Positions 5,414 to 5,582 of a stretch of 5,582 nt of DNA are shown piece by piece. Within the stretch, counting starts at the first letter, position 1. Every line of letters begins with the position of its first letter. Under the pieces are notes generated by a model. The model saw nothing but the letters and a program-made list of their open reading frames with translations, had not been told where the DNA came from and made no database searches. This stretch comes from Dehalococcoidia bacterium (lineage in GTDB: Bacteria > Chloroflexota > Dehalococcoidia > Dehalococcoidales > UBA1222). A program made the translations under genes and the position numbers. Where the stretch lies: NCBI GenBank assembly GCA_009783135.1, contig WRHS01000065.1, positions 1-5,582 on the forward strand. Direction: 5' to 3'.

Positions 5414-5582
5414 TTACGATAGCTGCATTTGTTCTGTATACAACCGCTCAACATCAATCATGGCACCTTCCGCATAGCCCGTATTACCAAATGGCAATAT
5501 GATTATTGCATTGGCGCTTCCCAATGAAAGAGCCAACTTGTCCCCTGCCAGCGGTTCTGCTATATACTTGCCATCCCCAACT
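5414..5582 (-). CDS. Probable MoeA C-terminal end, molybdopterin molybdotransferase (partial)
   Basis: The last 56 residues of a minus-strand gene run into the window edge and stop at TAA (5414-5416). The sequence AGDKLALSLGSANAIIILPF followed by a G-x-x-G-Y-A-E-G turn and MIDVERLYTE resembles the C-terminal beta-barrel domain (domain IV) of MoeA. In that family, 'S-L-A-x-A-N-A-x-I-V-x-P-x-G' is followed by a glycine turn and a V-x-V-x-L strand. MoeA inserts molybdenum into molybdopterin during molybdenum cofactor synthesis. No active-site residues fall within this part, so the assignment rests on one small domain. The last residues after ERLYTE are a short polar tail. A perfect hairpin 53 nt downstream probably terminates the transcript. 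Confidence 0.6.
   Translation of the reverse strand, partial: VGDGKYIAEPLAGDKLALSLGSANAIIILPFGNTGYAEGAMIDVERLYTEQMQLS

Noticed and set aside
5286..5477. Plus-strand 63-residue frame in the right-hand spacer
   Set aside because: It runs through the perfect hairpin and antisense to the moeA-like gene end; no ribosome binding site and no family resemblance.

Overview
The window is an ordinary housekeeping stretch of a bacterial chromosome. It holds five protein genes, two of them cut by the window edges. Codon use and base composition look uniform, at roughly half GC judged by eye. There are no mobile elements, tRNA or rRNA genes, or CRISPR arrays. GTG and TTG starts are used. RecG carries a long extra N-terminal domain of the type I associate with Chloroflexota (Dehalococcoidia), and a stand-alone AsnC/Lrp ligand-binding (RAM) domain protein is also common there. 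Assignment to Dehalococcoidia or a relative is an inference from these traits, not a proof.

Layout. Plus strand: the 3' end of a DegV-family fatty-acid-binding protein (2-586). It is followed after 8 nt by recG (595-3051), an ATP-dependent branch-migration helicase; the two are probably co-transcribed. A 205-nt spacer (3052-3256) follows, with two weak hairpins and an extended -10 promoter for argS. argS (arginyl-tRNA synthetase) starts at a TTG at 3257, behind a good Shine-Dalgarno, and ends at 4933.

Minus strand: a 76-residue RAM-domain protein (4938-5168) converges on argS with only 4 nt between the stop codons. It has a perfect consensus sigma70-type promoter (TTGACA, 17 nt, TATAAT). Upstream of it is a perfect 22-bp inverted repeat with a 7-nt loop (5311-5361), followed on the minus strand by TTTT. 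This most likely terminates the next minus-strand gene, whose 3' end (5414-5582) resembles the C-terminal domain of MoeA (molybdopterin molybdotransferase).

The genes do not form one pathway: they cover lipid handling, DNA repair, translation, a small sensor-type protein and probably molybdenum cofactor insertion. I found no convincing undescribed system. The signals most worth checking are the long palindrome, a hairpin that exactly spans the two convergent stop codons, a perfect hairpin inside the argS 3' end that could end the opposing transcript, and a GC-rich double hairpin inside the RecG interdomain linker.
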